From positions 31,192,837-31,256,836 of the forward strand of contig CM060069.1 of the NCBI GenBank assembly GCA_030533445.1: 64,000 nt of DNA. Reading direction: 5' to 3'. A model generated the notes under the pieces. The model did no database searches. It was given only the letters and a program-made list of their open reading frames with translations, and had not been told where the DNA came from. Position numbers and translations under genes: made by a program. Origin of the DNA: Cyprinodon diabolis (lineage: Eukaryota; Chordata; Actinopteri; Cyprinodontiformes; Cyprinodontidae). Below are positions 12,647-27,600 of the stretch, piece after piece. Each line of letters opens with the position of its first letter. The stretch's first letter is position 1.

Positions 12647-15600
12647 CTACCTTGCGGTAGCTGGCTGGACGTGGCCTGGGTAGGATCGGCGTGTGCTGGT
12701 GGCTTGTCTCTGTCGAGCTAGGAAAGACTGGCCAGAACCGGTGTTGGCAAGTCGGTCTTCAGCCGCCTTCTTCTGCATAGACATGCCCTGGTCAGAGGAG
12801 AGGGAGAAGGTTATTGGAGTGGTTATAAAAAAGGAAGAGCATACTGTGCTTTGCACGAATATTAATTCTCTTTCAAGTTGAACACATTCTGTCATGTTAC
12901 AAGCACCACTTTCAATGTATTTTGTTGGTGTTTAATATTGCAAGAAGAAAGTTCATGTTAAAAAAGAAAGAAAGACATTGAAAAACACATTTGGAGTTGA
13001 CCACGATCTATATATGGGACAGAGTTAACATGGTAAGGAAAGACAAAATAACATACATGGAAAATACCATATCAGTGACTGAAAATTAACACTGTAAATC
13101 ACCCCAAGTTCAACAAAAATGGCAACAGACCGGCAGCCAAATGTACGGCGAACAAATGGATGAGCCCGTTAGAAACTTCAGGTAATTGTGGAAGAAAAAC
13201 CTGAGCCTCAGGTGATTTATTGAGAAAAAATAGGCAAAAACAGAAATATAAAACAATAATATTAAAAATAAGTGTGAGAAGGTTTCAGCTGCACAAATGT
13301 TTGTGCACAAGACAAAGCCTTTTTAGATCAGGCTTGTCTCACTCAATCTATTGCAGATAAGTGCCCTCATTTACTCACCTGTTTCTACATTGTGTCTAAA
13401 GAAGAGTTTTGCTGCCCTCTACTGTTATTTTAAATGCACTGTTGTTTTTCTTTAATTACTAAAAGTATTTTTCATGTTAAAAACTGTGCAAAAATTAACG
13501 CGATATAAAAAAAAGAATACCCTTCAATACTGTATACAAATCTACTTAACAAAAAAAACAATAAAGGGTTTCCAGAGAAGTCTTACCATGTTGTACCAGG
13601 CTGAAACGATAAGTTTCTCCTCGTTGTCTCGCTGGATTTTTGTCTTGTCCATTTCCTTCTGTTAAAAGTAAGCAAACAAAACAAACGTTGAATGTTAAAA
13701 TGGTTAAAAAAATGCACCAGGCCTCAATTATTTAAAGAACAAGTTATTCAATCCGTAACAAACAGCTCATTTACCTCGAGTGTGTGCAACATTCTCTCCT
13801 TTTCTTGCAGCTGGTTTTTCAAGGCCTGAACCTCTGGACCGGAACCCTGGTTCTGCTTTGGGTCCAGCGTCCGAATAACCTGCATAGAAAGCATTCAGAC
13901 CCCATCTCAGGTTGCTCTTAAAACACCAACTAAGTGTAAATGTAGTGATAAAGATTGTTTTATTGCTGAAATTTCACTTACACTCTTTGCTTTTTCTAGA
14001 TATTTCTTGTATCTCTCCTCCATCAGCTTCATCTCTTCATCTTTTTTCTTCAGCGCCTCTTCAAGCTCATCCACTCTTTGGGCTAAGAAGAAAAACAAAG
14101 TTTTCTACTCATACCCCACATAAAGGAGGACATTTTAGCAAAGTAAATCAACATGTTGAGGGAGCTGCTGGAAAACATAGATTTTCTTAAATGAAAAATA
14201 TCCCAATCTGGACTGCAGATCAAAAGTTTGTTTTTTTCTTCCAATGCTGAAGTTTTCCAAAGTTTTATGAAATTCAGCTTTGTGGGTTTTTCTGTATTCC
14301 CGCTGACAAGCAGCAGAGATCACATTTCCCCTACACAGCTCTTGCCCTGGCATGGAAATAAAAGTGAAAACAGGCTTCAAACAAGCAGCATTGAGTCCAA
14401 ACTCACAGCTAGCATTGCACTTTGGTTCCAATTCATCGATGATAGCATTTTTCTTCAATAACTCGTTGTTCACTTCTTGAAGCTTCTCCCTAAAACAACA
14501 AAAGGATTCATAAAAAGTGAGATGTGAAATAAATTAGGTCAGAGAGTTGCTGTGCAGCAAGTAAAAATTATCTGAGTTATAAATGACTATCACTTACACG
14601 TGTTCATCATATTTCTTCTTCAAAACCGATGACTGAAATAGAAAAAAAATATGAATAAATACATATGCATACATGTAAGCTAACACCCACTATAGTGTAG
14701 TCATAAACTATATTCTAAATACGTTTTTTTGTATTGTTTATCATTCAGCCCTCCTTTTAAAAGCCTAGATATAAAAATGTTATTGTATAATATAATTTTT
14801 GATTGGATGTAATTCAGCTTTGAAGTTTTTTTTTAAAGATTAGCTCAATTGCCATTAAAGGCAGAGTTCGATCCAATTAATTTTAGAAACTCAAAACATA
14901 AAAGAGCATTCTGCTTCCTTACATCATCTACTTTTGAACCCTGTTCCTGAACAGTCTTTTGAAGCTCTTCAACTTGACTCTGCTCCTCCATTAACCGCTG
15001 ATTGATTAATCTACATAAAGACACGCAGAAAAAATAAAACACAGAAAGTGATGTATGAATTCAAACAAACTTAAAGACCAAAAGGATTATCTGTTTTTTT
15101 CATGTTCATGCCAACCTGTTTTCAGTCTCTAGTTCATTTTTTCTTCTGTTGGCGTCTTCTAGTAGACTCTGCAGCAAGGCGATTTTCTCGTTGTCTGATC
15201 CCTCCTGGGCCAGCTTCAGCATTTTGTTTTCATGCTGGAGACGAATCAGATGTTCTCTGTAGAAACCCAGCAAAGGAAACCAATTAGGTCTGACTAACAT
15301 TTAGCTTCAATTATCTCACTCTAATATAAGCTTATTTGCAAGAGTATTCAAAATCCTTGTTCAGCTAATAAAAATCAATGAAAAAAACTATATAAAAAAT
15401 GCTAAGTGGGATGACTATGTCTTATAAACTAATATAAAATATAATAATAATACAGACAAAAACATTCTCCTGAATCGGAATTGCAACTGAATGAATTAGA
15501 ATCAAAGTGGGTTATCGTCATGATAACTGAGTTGTGAAGCAATTTATATACAGAAGGTGGTTAAAAGTCAAACCTTGTTTTCAACAACCTATCAGAGACT

Positions 15601-18600
15601 GTTTATGTTTTAATTATGCAGCATAAGTGTGTGACTTAGAGAAAATAAGACAGAAGAATGTAATAAAAGAAAGTTGTTTTGATTAGCTTTTAATCTCTGA
15701 CTGATTAAACATAATGGATGGTGAGTCCAAGTGACATCATTGCTGCTCTAAAATATTAACGACAGCTCACAGCCACACATTTTTAATGCTGTTCATATAC
15801 AATTTCATAGCCCTTAAAACATTCTGAAACAAACAAGGACAGGTATAGAGGGGTCAGAGCTTTAAAGCAACACTGCATCACTTTTAGCCATTAGGGGAAT
15901 TAGACCTACTGAACTGAAGATTCTCCCAAGGCCTGTTGCTATCTGACAGCAGGCCACTTTGGACCAACAGATTGAGAAATAATACAGCAATTTGTAAAGA
16001 CAAGGTCACACTAACCACTCTAGATTAAATCCTACGCTAAAAAAACAAACAAACAAAGCTCTGACCTAGTGTCATAAGTTTTACTACCGGTACCTAAAAA
16101 CGTCTTTTGGCATAGCTAGCTTTCCCGCTTAAATGGTGCTCAGACTGCTGTAAAGTGCCACTCTAGGTCTAATGTCTAATCCAATGATGATCCGACTCTT
16201 AAGTAACATAGGCGTATTTTTGAGAAGGGCATTTTGCACAGAGTATTAACTGGGAGAAGACATGTAAACTGATCAGGAAATCATTTAACATATCACGAAT
16301 TAAGTTAATCCTTGGGTCAAAACGTATGCATAACTGCTTTAATAAAAAAGATAAATCTACCAGTGCTTCTCTGGCATGAAGCTTTGTAGCGATGATAATT
16401 TAACCTCCTCCTAAGTACTGCTAAAATGTCCACAATCCAAACATTTTAATATCTTCTCAACAAACCAAATGACTCAATCTAGCTACTTCATTAAACATCT
16501 CTACTGAAGCCTCTTACTTCCATGATGTGTCATTTTCTAATTGCTGAAGAGTTGCCTGAATTTGGATTAAGCTCTTTTCTTCCAAAAGCTGCTTTTCAAA
16601 GCTTATCAATTTAAGGGCTTTCTGCATAATGACCGATTGTTTTAGGTTCATGAGTGCTCTGAAATCAAAGAAAAAGAAACAGAGACTCTGTAAGTGGCGT
16701 GCCTCCCTTAGAGAGTTGTTATCAAGCTGATGCAACTTGTAAACACTTGTTACAAGAGGCTTTAAAAAGAAATCTCTCATTAACCCCAAATGAACAACTG
16801 TTATAGAGAAAAACTCTTGCTGAGAAGCAGCTCAGAATGGAGGGAAACACTTAAGAGTACTGCAGATAATTCTGTTAAACCATAACATTATAATTACCAA
16901 GCTGCCTGATAATAATTAAGTTTTCTTCATACAACCAATCAACTTCTGACAATTCAGAACACAGACAGAGCAGCAGAGGATTTAGGACATGAGTTTTATA
17001 AAGACAAAATTCTCAGACAGAACAGCAGCATATGGGATGAATGACTAATGGAAAGGCATTAAACAAATGTAAGATTTCACTAAAGGTACTGAAAACTTGC
17101 ACGGGAAATATTTGCGGGTTCAACCCTTTAAAGGAACTAAAAGTTATCTTAAAGTTAAATATACAGTGAGGAAAATAAGTATTTAAATATGTTGCTATTT
17201 TGCAAGTTCTTCCCCTTAGAAATCATGGAGGGGTCTGAAATTGTCAAAGGAGGTGCAGGTCCACTGTGAGACAATCTATTAAAAAAAAATGTAAAAAGAT
17301 CCAGAAATCATAATGTATGCTTTTTTTTCCTATTTATTTGAATGATACAAACAATAGTGGTTGAGACAAGCATCAATTCAATCCTTGTTTATTTCGCACA
17401 GCCACTTATAATTAGGAGGAAGCATTTTTTCATGCAGCCATTTGTTTCCCGAGGCACATCTGTTAGGATCACACGAATATGTCTGTTTACATTAGTTATG
17501 ATATAGGAGGACACAGAGAGTAAAGTTGAAAAAAAAAAAAGAACTGGATTGTCTCAAATTATGGAGTGCTTCAAACAGCAAACAGGATTTACAGTGAATG
17601 AATCACCAAACCATAACAGCATAACATCAACAAGATGGATGCATTTATAACTTTAAACATTCACTTTATACTACTGGAGCAAAAGGCAGAGCCTGTAGCA
17701 ATGCTCTCCGACACACTGAACAGATCAGTGGCTCTTTGCCTACAGAGTTTCAGCATTTCAGAAAGGTGATCAAGTCTCTTATAACAATGGAAACCTCTCT
17801 TATAATGTAATCAGAAGTTTGTGTATTTGTATATTTTCTAACTTTCAAACTGGTCTAATGTCAGAGCAATATATTCAAAACAAGACAAGGACAGCTTAGA
17901 TTATCTTTGGGCATACTGGTATCTGCATGAAAATCAAACATTTTTGGCCACATTTAATGTAGTGCTCTGAGATTAGTTTTCCTGATTATAAATATTTAAA
18001 ATATTATTTTAAGTATTACCATAGATGGTCGTCAAGATAGCAAGTGCAAATTCATGGTTCTGATTTTACAGCAAGGTGACCACTCTTATTGTGGATTAGG
18101 AAAGGGGGTTTCAAGAAGCAAACCATTACTTTCTGGGATTAGTGAGTCATTCGTATCTGGTTTTCTATTCATACTGCAGATTATTTGATAGAGTAGATCA
18201 GTCGCTGAAATATTTAAATGCTAAAGAGAAAACAATAAAGTGTGATTTACTTACCGCATTTCTGGGGTTGTGATCTCAGCAGCCAGTGAATCTGATCCTT
18301 CACTGCCCCCTAGTGGGAACAAACCTGGCCAAAAAATAGAACAGTAGTTAATTTTGTTTTCCAGACCTAGAATAATAGATCTTGTTTTTGTCAAAAACAC
18401 ATTTTGTCACTCTGGTTCATGTTTACTTGATGTCAGCTGTCCCTCTTGAGCCTGGACACAGTGTAGTTCCTCAATGGTTTCCTTTAGCGAATCTCTCTCT
18501 GTTCTCATGCGCTGTTAAGGGACAGAGTTAAAATATGTGTGAAAAGAAGTTACAATAATGCAACTAGAATGACTCGGAAGGAATTTGATTTGCACATAAG

Positions 18601-21600
18601 TCAAAACAATCTGCATACATCTTTTTCTTTTTGTAGAGAGTCCACTTTCTCTTTGAGGCGTTTGTACTCAAACTCCATCTTGTCTGCCTTTTTGGACTCT
18701 TCTGAAAGCCTGTTCTGAAGTTCCACAACCTGAGCACAGATGCGAAGGCACATTCACATTGATTTGTGGAAGCAGGGAGACTACAAAAACAAGAAATTTA
18801 ACTACACCGTTGTTTTAAAACCCATCCTGGTCAGGTACCTGTCTCTTATAGCTCTCCAGCTGACCCTTAGTAGCATTAGCCTTTCGAAGCTCTTCCTCCA
18901 AGCTGACATTAGTCTGCATCAATCCGGTGTTCTTCTCCTCTTGAAGCTTAATCTGGAACGCAAAGAGAAAAAGCAGGCTAATTTTAAACAGCTGTCTTGA
19001 AGGTAACTTTTTAGGCTAAAAATAGGTGACATCAGGCCCCATCATAAAAGGTTTAATCGCTTGCCAATGTGTAACTGTACCTGTCTCCTTAGCAGCCCCA
19101 TGTCCTCCAGTTTTTTCTTGTAGTGCTCCACCATTCCCTCTAATTTGGATACTTTGTCAGATGAGTGTCTAAGAAGGTGGAAAGATATGAGGTAACAAGT
19201 TGTGACGTTCAACTGCCACAAAGTATTTACATTACTTGAACCTTCCTATTTCATGTTACAACTACTAACCTTAATGTTTTTTATTAGGATTTCATGTCAG
19301 ACCAGCCCAATGCAGGGTATAGTAATGAATCGAAAATAATATTGATTTTATTTTTCCATTTTACAAGTAAAAAATAAAGTTTATGACAAAAAAGTTGATT
19401 TCTATTCTTAACCTACTCTTTAGGGATGCTGTTATCAGGGCAGGCTTTTAGCTAGCAATGCGTACCGCTGTACATTGTACAGCCTTTACTAAAAAAAATG
19501 ACAAATTGTGCGCTCTGTTTTTCCCTTGGAAACCTGTGTACTGGCATTAAAAAATGTAAGCAGTAGGCACTTTTTTGATGGTGTGCTGCGTGAACACAAC
19601 AGTGCACTTTATTATTGTTTGAAATAACCTATGAAACATAATTTTGTACCGAAAAATGATCGGTATGAAATTTCCACCTCTAGGCAAGTAGACATATTTC
19701 CCATAATAAGTAGGGAGGATGGAAACCTTTTTGTTTCACTTCTACAATTAGGATCTATGTTTTGGTCTTTTACAAATCATAACAAAATACAGTATATTGG
19801 GTTTTAAGTTGTGATGATTGCACTTTCACTTTTAGTGCAGTTATATTTATTACAATCTTACCTGAGGACATCCATCTCATCTTTGAGAGACTGGGCTTCA
19901 TCGGCCAAAGATGTGAGTTCTTCATTCTGGGACTTTACATCTAGGAGCTCTTTCTCCAGCTCCTCACAGCGGATCCGGTAGTCGTCTTTCGCTGCCTCCA
20001 GCCTGAGAGAATATGTTAAAGTTAATTCTTACCCTCAATCAATTCAACTGCTAGTAGTGTGTGTGTGTGTGTGTTTGTGTGTGTGTTGCTAGAGTTTGCC
20101 TGAAAGATTCTTCTTGTAGCTGTTCCAACTGTGACTGCAGTTGGAGATGTTTTCGTCCAGCAGGACTGTTTACGTCTTCAATAGAGTCAGACTGATGAAG
20201 TCTCTCCATCATAAGCTGGTTTTCTGCCAACAGACTGCTCTTCTCTTCTTGCAGAGCAGCTACCTGAGACGGTGAACATGTTGATGAAGCAGCGGGAAAA
20301 ACAGGACGTATGAAACACAGGAGAAAGAAAGTAGGGAATTCAGTGAGGTGAGGTTCAAGCTTAGCCTTTTAAAGATAAATAAAATGTAAACATTTCATGG
20401 CATTTAGTTAATTAGGCTCACAATCACTGCGGTATTAGGATTCTATGTCGTCAAGTACACGTCAAACACACATCAATGAGGCAAATCAACAGATTCAAAG
20501 ACAGTGGGAGGGAAGTACATGGGTTCATGTTTTCTTGTCAGTTTGATAGTCGAGGAATCAAACTCCAAACGTAGCGAAGCAGAAGCTGGTTCTCATCCTT
20601 TTTAAACAGCAAAAGGAAACAATGACTGAAACAAAAGCAATATATCGCCTTGCATTTTTATTTTTTCTGTCAAATTATCCATTATGTTTTTATTTACCTG
20701 ATTTTTGACTTTGCCAGGTTCAAATCTATTGATGTTTATAAAAATATAAATTGAACACAATGCTCATCAAAAATACTAAGAAAGCATGATTGATGTTCTT
20801 TAAACCATCCATCATTTTTAAATAACTTCGTATAAGTGTTAAATTTTAAATAACCAGCCTACAATATCTTGATGTTTTCATAAAACTAACACCTTTGGCA
20901 TGTTCATGACTCAACACAATAACATGGCATATTTTCAAAAAGAGAAATAGTTTCAGAAGGTTAGTAAAAAAAAATAAACCCAATTTAACTTTACATAGAG
21001 TTTAATCTTTCCATTTTTACACGATTTTGATATGAAGGCTAGGAAATGCAGTTTTTCAGAAAATTTCAACATAATTGTTTGATTAAAAAAAAAGTTTTAA
21101 ACAGGAACATTTTGATTCATTGGCCTGGTTCACTCTAAAACTTAAGCCAGGTCTTAAAGACTTACCAAACAAACATATCTAAGATGTAACTTCATACAAT
21201 AGAATTATTTGAACTAGGCTAAGAAAGGAAAACGCCTGAAGAGTTATTCAGTGATTAAAAAACAGCTGGAAGTTAGCAGCTAGAAATAAACAGATGCATC
21301 GTCTGGATTATATATTTGGCTGATATTAGTTTTTTTTTCTTCTTTTATTGGCATTTACATTTTGGCATGATATTTGCATGTGTTCGCCAATCAAGTCTTG
21401 AAATCATGTGAAGTGTTTGCATTGTGCTCCTCCCTCTGCTATTCACTGTTAATGTTTTGTGTAATTTGTCAATACATGGGTATTTTTTGTTCAAACTTAG
21501 ATTTCTGGGAGGCAAATCAATAAAAAGCAATAGCTATTTTAAGAATAAACTCAAAACTATAAGCAATTAGACTGATATCAAAATAATCAACAGCCTTAAA

Positions 21601-24600
21601 AACAAAAACAAAACCGTCAATGGATCCATTTCAATTAGGAGCTATAATTTGAATCTTTCAGATCAAGCCAGAGTCACATGACCAAACAAATACCACATGA
21701 TCAATCTCCTCCTCTCTACCTGCTGAAACAAAAACAGCAACTACACAGAAACTATTTTTCGGATGCTAATATTGGCCCAGCTTAACTTAATAAACAGCTA
21801 TGCATAAAAATGACCAACATTGGCTGATAGAGATATTGTCGATACATCACACATCCATAAAGATTGCATCCCCTATATTGACCTAGAATGATGATGACTC
21901 TTACATTCAGAAATACAACGAATGTCTTCAAAATCAGTTAGAGGTTTTTGAATACTGTAACCCCTTCAAATTCTGATATAAATGCAAAAAAAGATAAAAA
22001 AATCTAAAAGCAGATAATAAAAGCGTTTTCTAAGAATGTCCCACTTTTATTTTATTTCTGCCTCTCTCCTTTGCCATTTACTGTTGGTACTGGAAAGCAT
22101 GAAAAACACGGAGGTGAGAGACGCCCAGGATTGTTAGTGCAGGACACCATCCGACACACTGAGACAAAACAGCAGCTGTAGCTGCAAAAAGCACCATGTG
22201 TAGATATGTGCACAGAAATTTGCGCACAAACACGTACATGTATGCACATGCTCACATGGTTTGGAGGAGGAAAATCTGGTGCAAGCAGGCTGAAAACAAC
22301 GCAGGACTACTTGACACGGCACTCATTGTGGATGGAAGGAAGAGGCGAGAGAAAATGAAGTTTGCATTTACCCTCTCTTCTAGCTCATTTAAGTCTAACC
22401 TCAGTCTATCACGCTCCTCTTGGGCATGGAGGGCCTTTAAAACAAGCCACACAGTGTTGAAACAGAAAAGAAAGACATTGGAAACTACTTAAGAGTCAGG
22501 GAAGAAGAAGTAACAGTTAACTGTTAAATGTTTTATATAATGTTCTGTACTTCAATGCTTTATTTATCTGTGTTATAATTCAAAACCTCTAAATTCTACT
22601 GATTTTTATTTTTATTTTTATTGCAAAGTCATGTCAGTGCTGCCGTACGCATTATCGCCTTATACACTGTATTTAACAACCTAAACTATGGTGATGAAAG
22701 TGCATTATTATTGTGGCTGCATAAACTGACCTGTAAGTCAAGCTCACGACACCTCTGAGCAATCTCTTCCTTTGTTGCCAAAGCATCATTCAGCTCCTCA
22801 ACTGTCTTCTTCAACTGAAAACAAGGAAAAAGCTCACAGATTTGATAAAACTATATTTATGGTGTGATTCATTGCAAATTCAAAATCTGACACACAGTGC
22901 TTTCATACATTCTGTCAATAATATGTACTGTTGGAAACGAAAGGCTTAGTCAAGAGGCATAAATCCATAGGAGTCCAAAAAGTCCAAAATCAAAACTATA
23001 GATCACAAAACATTTACTTTTTTATTCACAAATAATGAACTTATCTAGGAATCTAAATTTACCTTAGACTTTAAAGGTTTACATAGAGCATTAAGAAACT
23101 TTTTTAATTTTTTCGTCTCTGTTTGAAGCCGAAAGCAGACATTTACATAAAATGGATAAAAGAGTCACTACATTGCCTGTATTTTCTAAATGTCAGTCAT
23201 ATTTTTTATTAATGCTTCAAATTCAGGAGTTTCTATACTCTTAAAGGTGTATTGCAGTTTAAAAGTCAGAAATAATTTTCAATATATGTTACCAATTAGC
23301 TGACATGTAAAAGAAGCTTTATCTCCTTTATTCACACTCCACAGGCTCATTAATCAAATAATAAAAGACGGATTGGGGTCGGATTCTCTGGGCGTGCACT
23401 AGGGTGTAGGACGCTGCACACTTTTGTCCACTGGGCTACTTTGTTGAGTCTCTGCCGCCACTGATGTTTAGCAAAAGGACAAAGCCGACTTTTTCTGAAG
23501 ATGGATCACAAAAGACCGGCCACATTTGCCACCTCAAACTGAATTACAGACTTAAACCTTTGTCAAGTGCAACAAAAAGAGGCAAATTGGAGTCTGATAA
23601 ATGACAGAATAACATAATAAATAGTGGGACAGTTTTCAAGTCAGCTCAGATCTTTCTAGGAAATGAAAAGGGATCCACAGTTGGCAATTTTTATGCAAAA
23701 GGAAAGTAAGATGCTAAATTTAAAATAACCTCAATATTTTACTTTCTTACCTCAGATGATATTACATATCTAAACAAAAGACAGGCTGCAGCTCTTCCTC
23801 TCCTTTCCCATATGGTGCATAACACCTCTGACATTTCAAATAGTTCCCACAGGGAGCCAAGCTCTGCAAATATTCTGGAACCTGCACTATGCTCTTTTAA
23901 ATTACTCAGCTTTTTTCATTGGTCTGTTTGTTTTTTAAATCAATTCACTTCATTAGACTGTATCATTAAAAAAGGAAGAAAAATGTGTTTAAAAGAGGGT
24001 AATACCTCTTAGCAAACAGCTGATCTCATTACCACATAAGATTATCCCTCATTTATCTGGCCTCTAGGACATATAATCAATGTTGGTAATCCTAACTGAA
24101 CTAAAATAGGAAAAGTTGTATACTATATAATGTCAAAATAGCTTTTAAACAACTTTTTTTTTCTTGCACAAACATACTACATATTCCCTGAGAATATGTC
24201 TAATTATCAGAGTAGTAGATACAATTATAAAAGTGGAAATGTATAAACCTTACATACCTCTCTGTCCAGATCTACATACGAGTCATTTCCTCCTGGGGTG
24301 ACTGCAGTCTCTTTACTCATAAGCTGCAGGGGAACAAAAACAACCATTGATAGCTTATATTTACAAACACAAAGCAGGGATGAGGCAAATGAATATAAAC
24401 GATGTCGGACTGGAATTTGAACAAAGGTCTACCTCCTGGATGGCAGTCATGACGACATGCTGCACCGACTCCTCCATCACCATTATGGTCTGGATGTATT
24501 CTATACCAAGCAAAACAGCAAAATCAATCAGACCTGTCCGCACAGAAACAGATAATCAACTGAAACTATAAGCATTATTGTCAGCTGGTTGAATAAGTAC

Positions 24601-27600
24601 CTTGTTTCTGTTCGCAGTTAACGGCACAGCCCAGGATGAGTTGTAACATTCTCCCAAGTTCTGCAGCGTCAGAGTGCTCTCCTATCAAGTTGACATCTGG
24701 TAATGTGAAATCATTGATCTGTTGTCCTAAGACCTGAAAAGAAAAACTATCAGTCTTTTGCCTAAAACAAAATCAGCCTAACCTTGCATTTTTCTACATT
24801 AAAACTTGATGGTTTTAGAAAAGTCTTACCTCCTGGTAGTAGTCCAGAATGCCTTTCAAGATTTTCTTTAGATTGCTGACCTGCATGAAGAATTATATTT
24901 CTTTATCAAACATTTAAGGACACTGTTACAGATGCTTATAGTCAATACAGTTATAAACATTACATTAGTTGTATGCTAAATAATTCCATTGGTTTACAAT
25001 TGAGAATGTGCAATGCCTACCTTTAATCTCCAGTTGTCCCCGACCTCTGGCTTGATTCTGCTAATCCAAGCATCATTGAAATACGATATATCTCTATAAA
25101 GGTCAGAGGAAAAAAATGTTAGCATCTGACACAAACACCTTTATGAAGGCACAAATGCAAAAAGAAAGATAAGCCTTATAATCTAGGGTTCTTTACAAGA
25201 AGAGTCAAAAACAATGGGATTCATTCAGAGTTTAAAGCTTACATTTTCTGAAGGACTTGGGCCATTACTACACCCCCGGTCAAATCTTCTACCGTCTTGC
25301 ACGGTGCTTCCACTCCGAATGTTTGGATCTGTGTAATGAACAGGCAAACAGAAACCCATGGTAAGGATAAAATGCTATCAAATCAAGAAATGTTACTGAT
25401 TGCCACAGCAGAATTTGATCAAAATACAATTAAGAGAATGTTAATGACACATAGATCAGTATGTGTAAACGTTTTAAAGTTTTTTACACATTTAAAGTGT
25501 CATCTTTGCAGCAAAAAATGCTGCAGAGACACTTTAAATGCATGAGAATTGATAGACTTTAACAAAGAAATTGGGTGCATTATGCACCAATTTCACAATA
25601 CTGTGATTGCTGACAGGTCGATAATGTTACTACAAATCCGCTTCCAGCATTTTCAGAATTTTGAGAAGAAATGTCTGCAGTATGCCACCAAGTATTAGGA
25701 TCCTAGCAGTGGTAAGGAAACAGGTAGAAAATATCAGACCATTTAAAGCAGAGACCTGTTTTAGTGCCAAGAACAACAGGTTAGACCACGTGTTGATTTG
25801 CAAGTGAAAACAGCTCTTTAAGCAGGAACTTCGTGGGAATAAAACCCAAGTACTTGCAATTCCTGCCTAAGCCCATTTTGCCCATCCCCTTTACTTACTT
25901 CCTCTGTTTTATCACATCAAAAAATTTCAGATCCTATTCCTATTTCCACATTACCTCACATGCAATGTCATCACTGTGTTTTACCCTCTGTGGTAGTTTT
26001 CTTCAGCTAGAAGGATCCAAGAAGAAAATATGCAGCTCAAATGGATATTATATTCTTCAGTCTAGAGGCCAACAGCCAAAGCAGGAAGAAGCCTTTGAAT
26101 CAGGAATGTGGTAATTTGTACATAAGGAAAACATAAAGTTGGAAATATTAGTTATGAGTCTTTTCTTTCCCATGCTTGGAAAAATAAGAAGAAGCTCTGA
26201 AAATAACATAGGATTTTGTATCTTCTTTATTCATTCCGTTTCTTCGGCTGTAGTATCTATTTTACATAATAAGCCCTCCCAGCTTATTGGCACGGATACA
26301 ACTTTATATTCTTTAGCCCAAACTGTGCTGCATCTGTGTGCCTCATGAAGGAGATCAGCTAATTTTGTAGTAGGCAATGGAGGATTACATTCCTTCAGAC
26401 CTCTCTAAAGGTTTACAGTAAGAAAGTCCCGATCCAATATAAGAAATGAGTACGATATTGGCCAAAAAATGATTAACAGACCATATTGGCCTTGTGTTCT
26501 CATCTGTATAATATTTCAGTGTAGCAAACACTGTGGCAAATATATTCAAAAATATCCCTGCTGCACTGAAATAAAGGCCGCCACGCCCATTTTTTCATGC
26601 GTATCGTCCCTCTGATTCAAACCTGGGGTGCTGTCCAGTGCATTTCCCCACAAACACTAAAATGAATAGAAAAATACACTGAAATTAGACATTACACCAA
26701 CATGTTGACTTGTAATGGTATAGTGGCCTCTGAAACTGTGTTTTAGACACAATTATCCCTTTATTTATATTTACATATAAGAAAATCACTATGAAAAAAA
26801 ATGAACCCCAGACCAGTAATAGACCAGTATGACTCGCCCTCCATCACAGTCTTCAGCAAATCTACCATGTTGTCAATGTAGTTACATCAAAGTTAAACTC
26901 TTCTATCAAGTTTAAATTATATTAAATCTGGTTTAAAAAGTACTAATTGTAAAGACTATAGAGTTTTAGTTGCATTTCAATGAAATGGCTTTAAAATAGA
27001 GGCGTCCTGATACAACTTTTTCATTTCTGATAGTGATGTTTTAGCTTTGAGAGTTGACACCAATCACAAAGACGAATTAATAGTGATTAATATCTAATGT
27101 TAAATGAGACCTATGCTTCCTTTGAACAAGTAAGGAGAGGAGCCTATAAAAATGTATCCATTCAATTTTCTGCACAAAAGTTTCATCCCTGAGTTATTGA
27201 AATTTCACCTCCTCATTTTCTCCAATCTCAAGCTCCTTTCAGAAGATGCTGTTTTAGGGATGGTCACTTTTATGCAAGAAAGCAAGACCTGGCCATGAAC
27301 CCCACCTCAATGTTTACATTCCCACTGTAAACATGTGAAAAATGGCTGCAAACAGAAAAAGAATGGACACCATAAATCTTTGAGTCAGACCCAGAAGCTT
27401 AAGAAGCAGAGCCTCTTCAACAACAAGTAAGGATGCAGCGAGTAGTAAGCAGCCCATTCCTACAGGGCTACTGTAGCCACCTTACTGCAGTGGTAAACTG
27501 TCCTGTTATAACATTTCAACTACCTAGAAACAACCGCTATGTGCAGTAGCATTACTACAAGATTTTTTTTAATGCAAATTATCATCATGCTAACTGCTAA

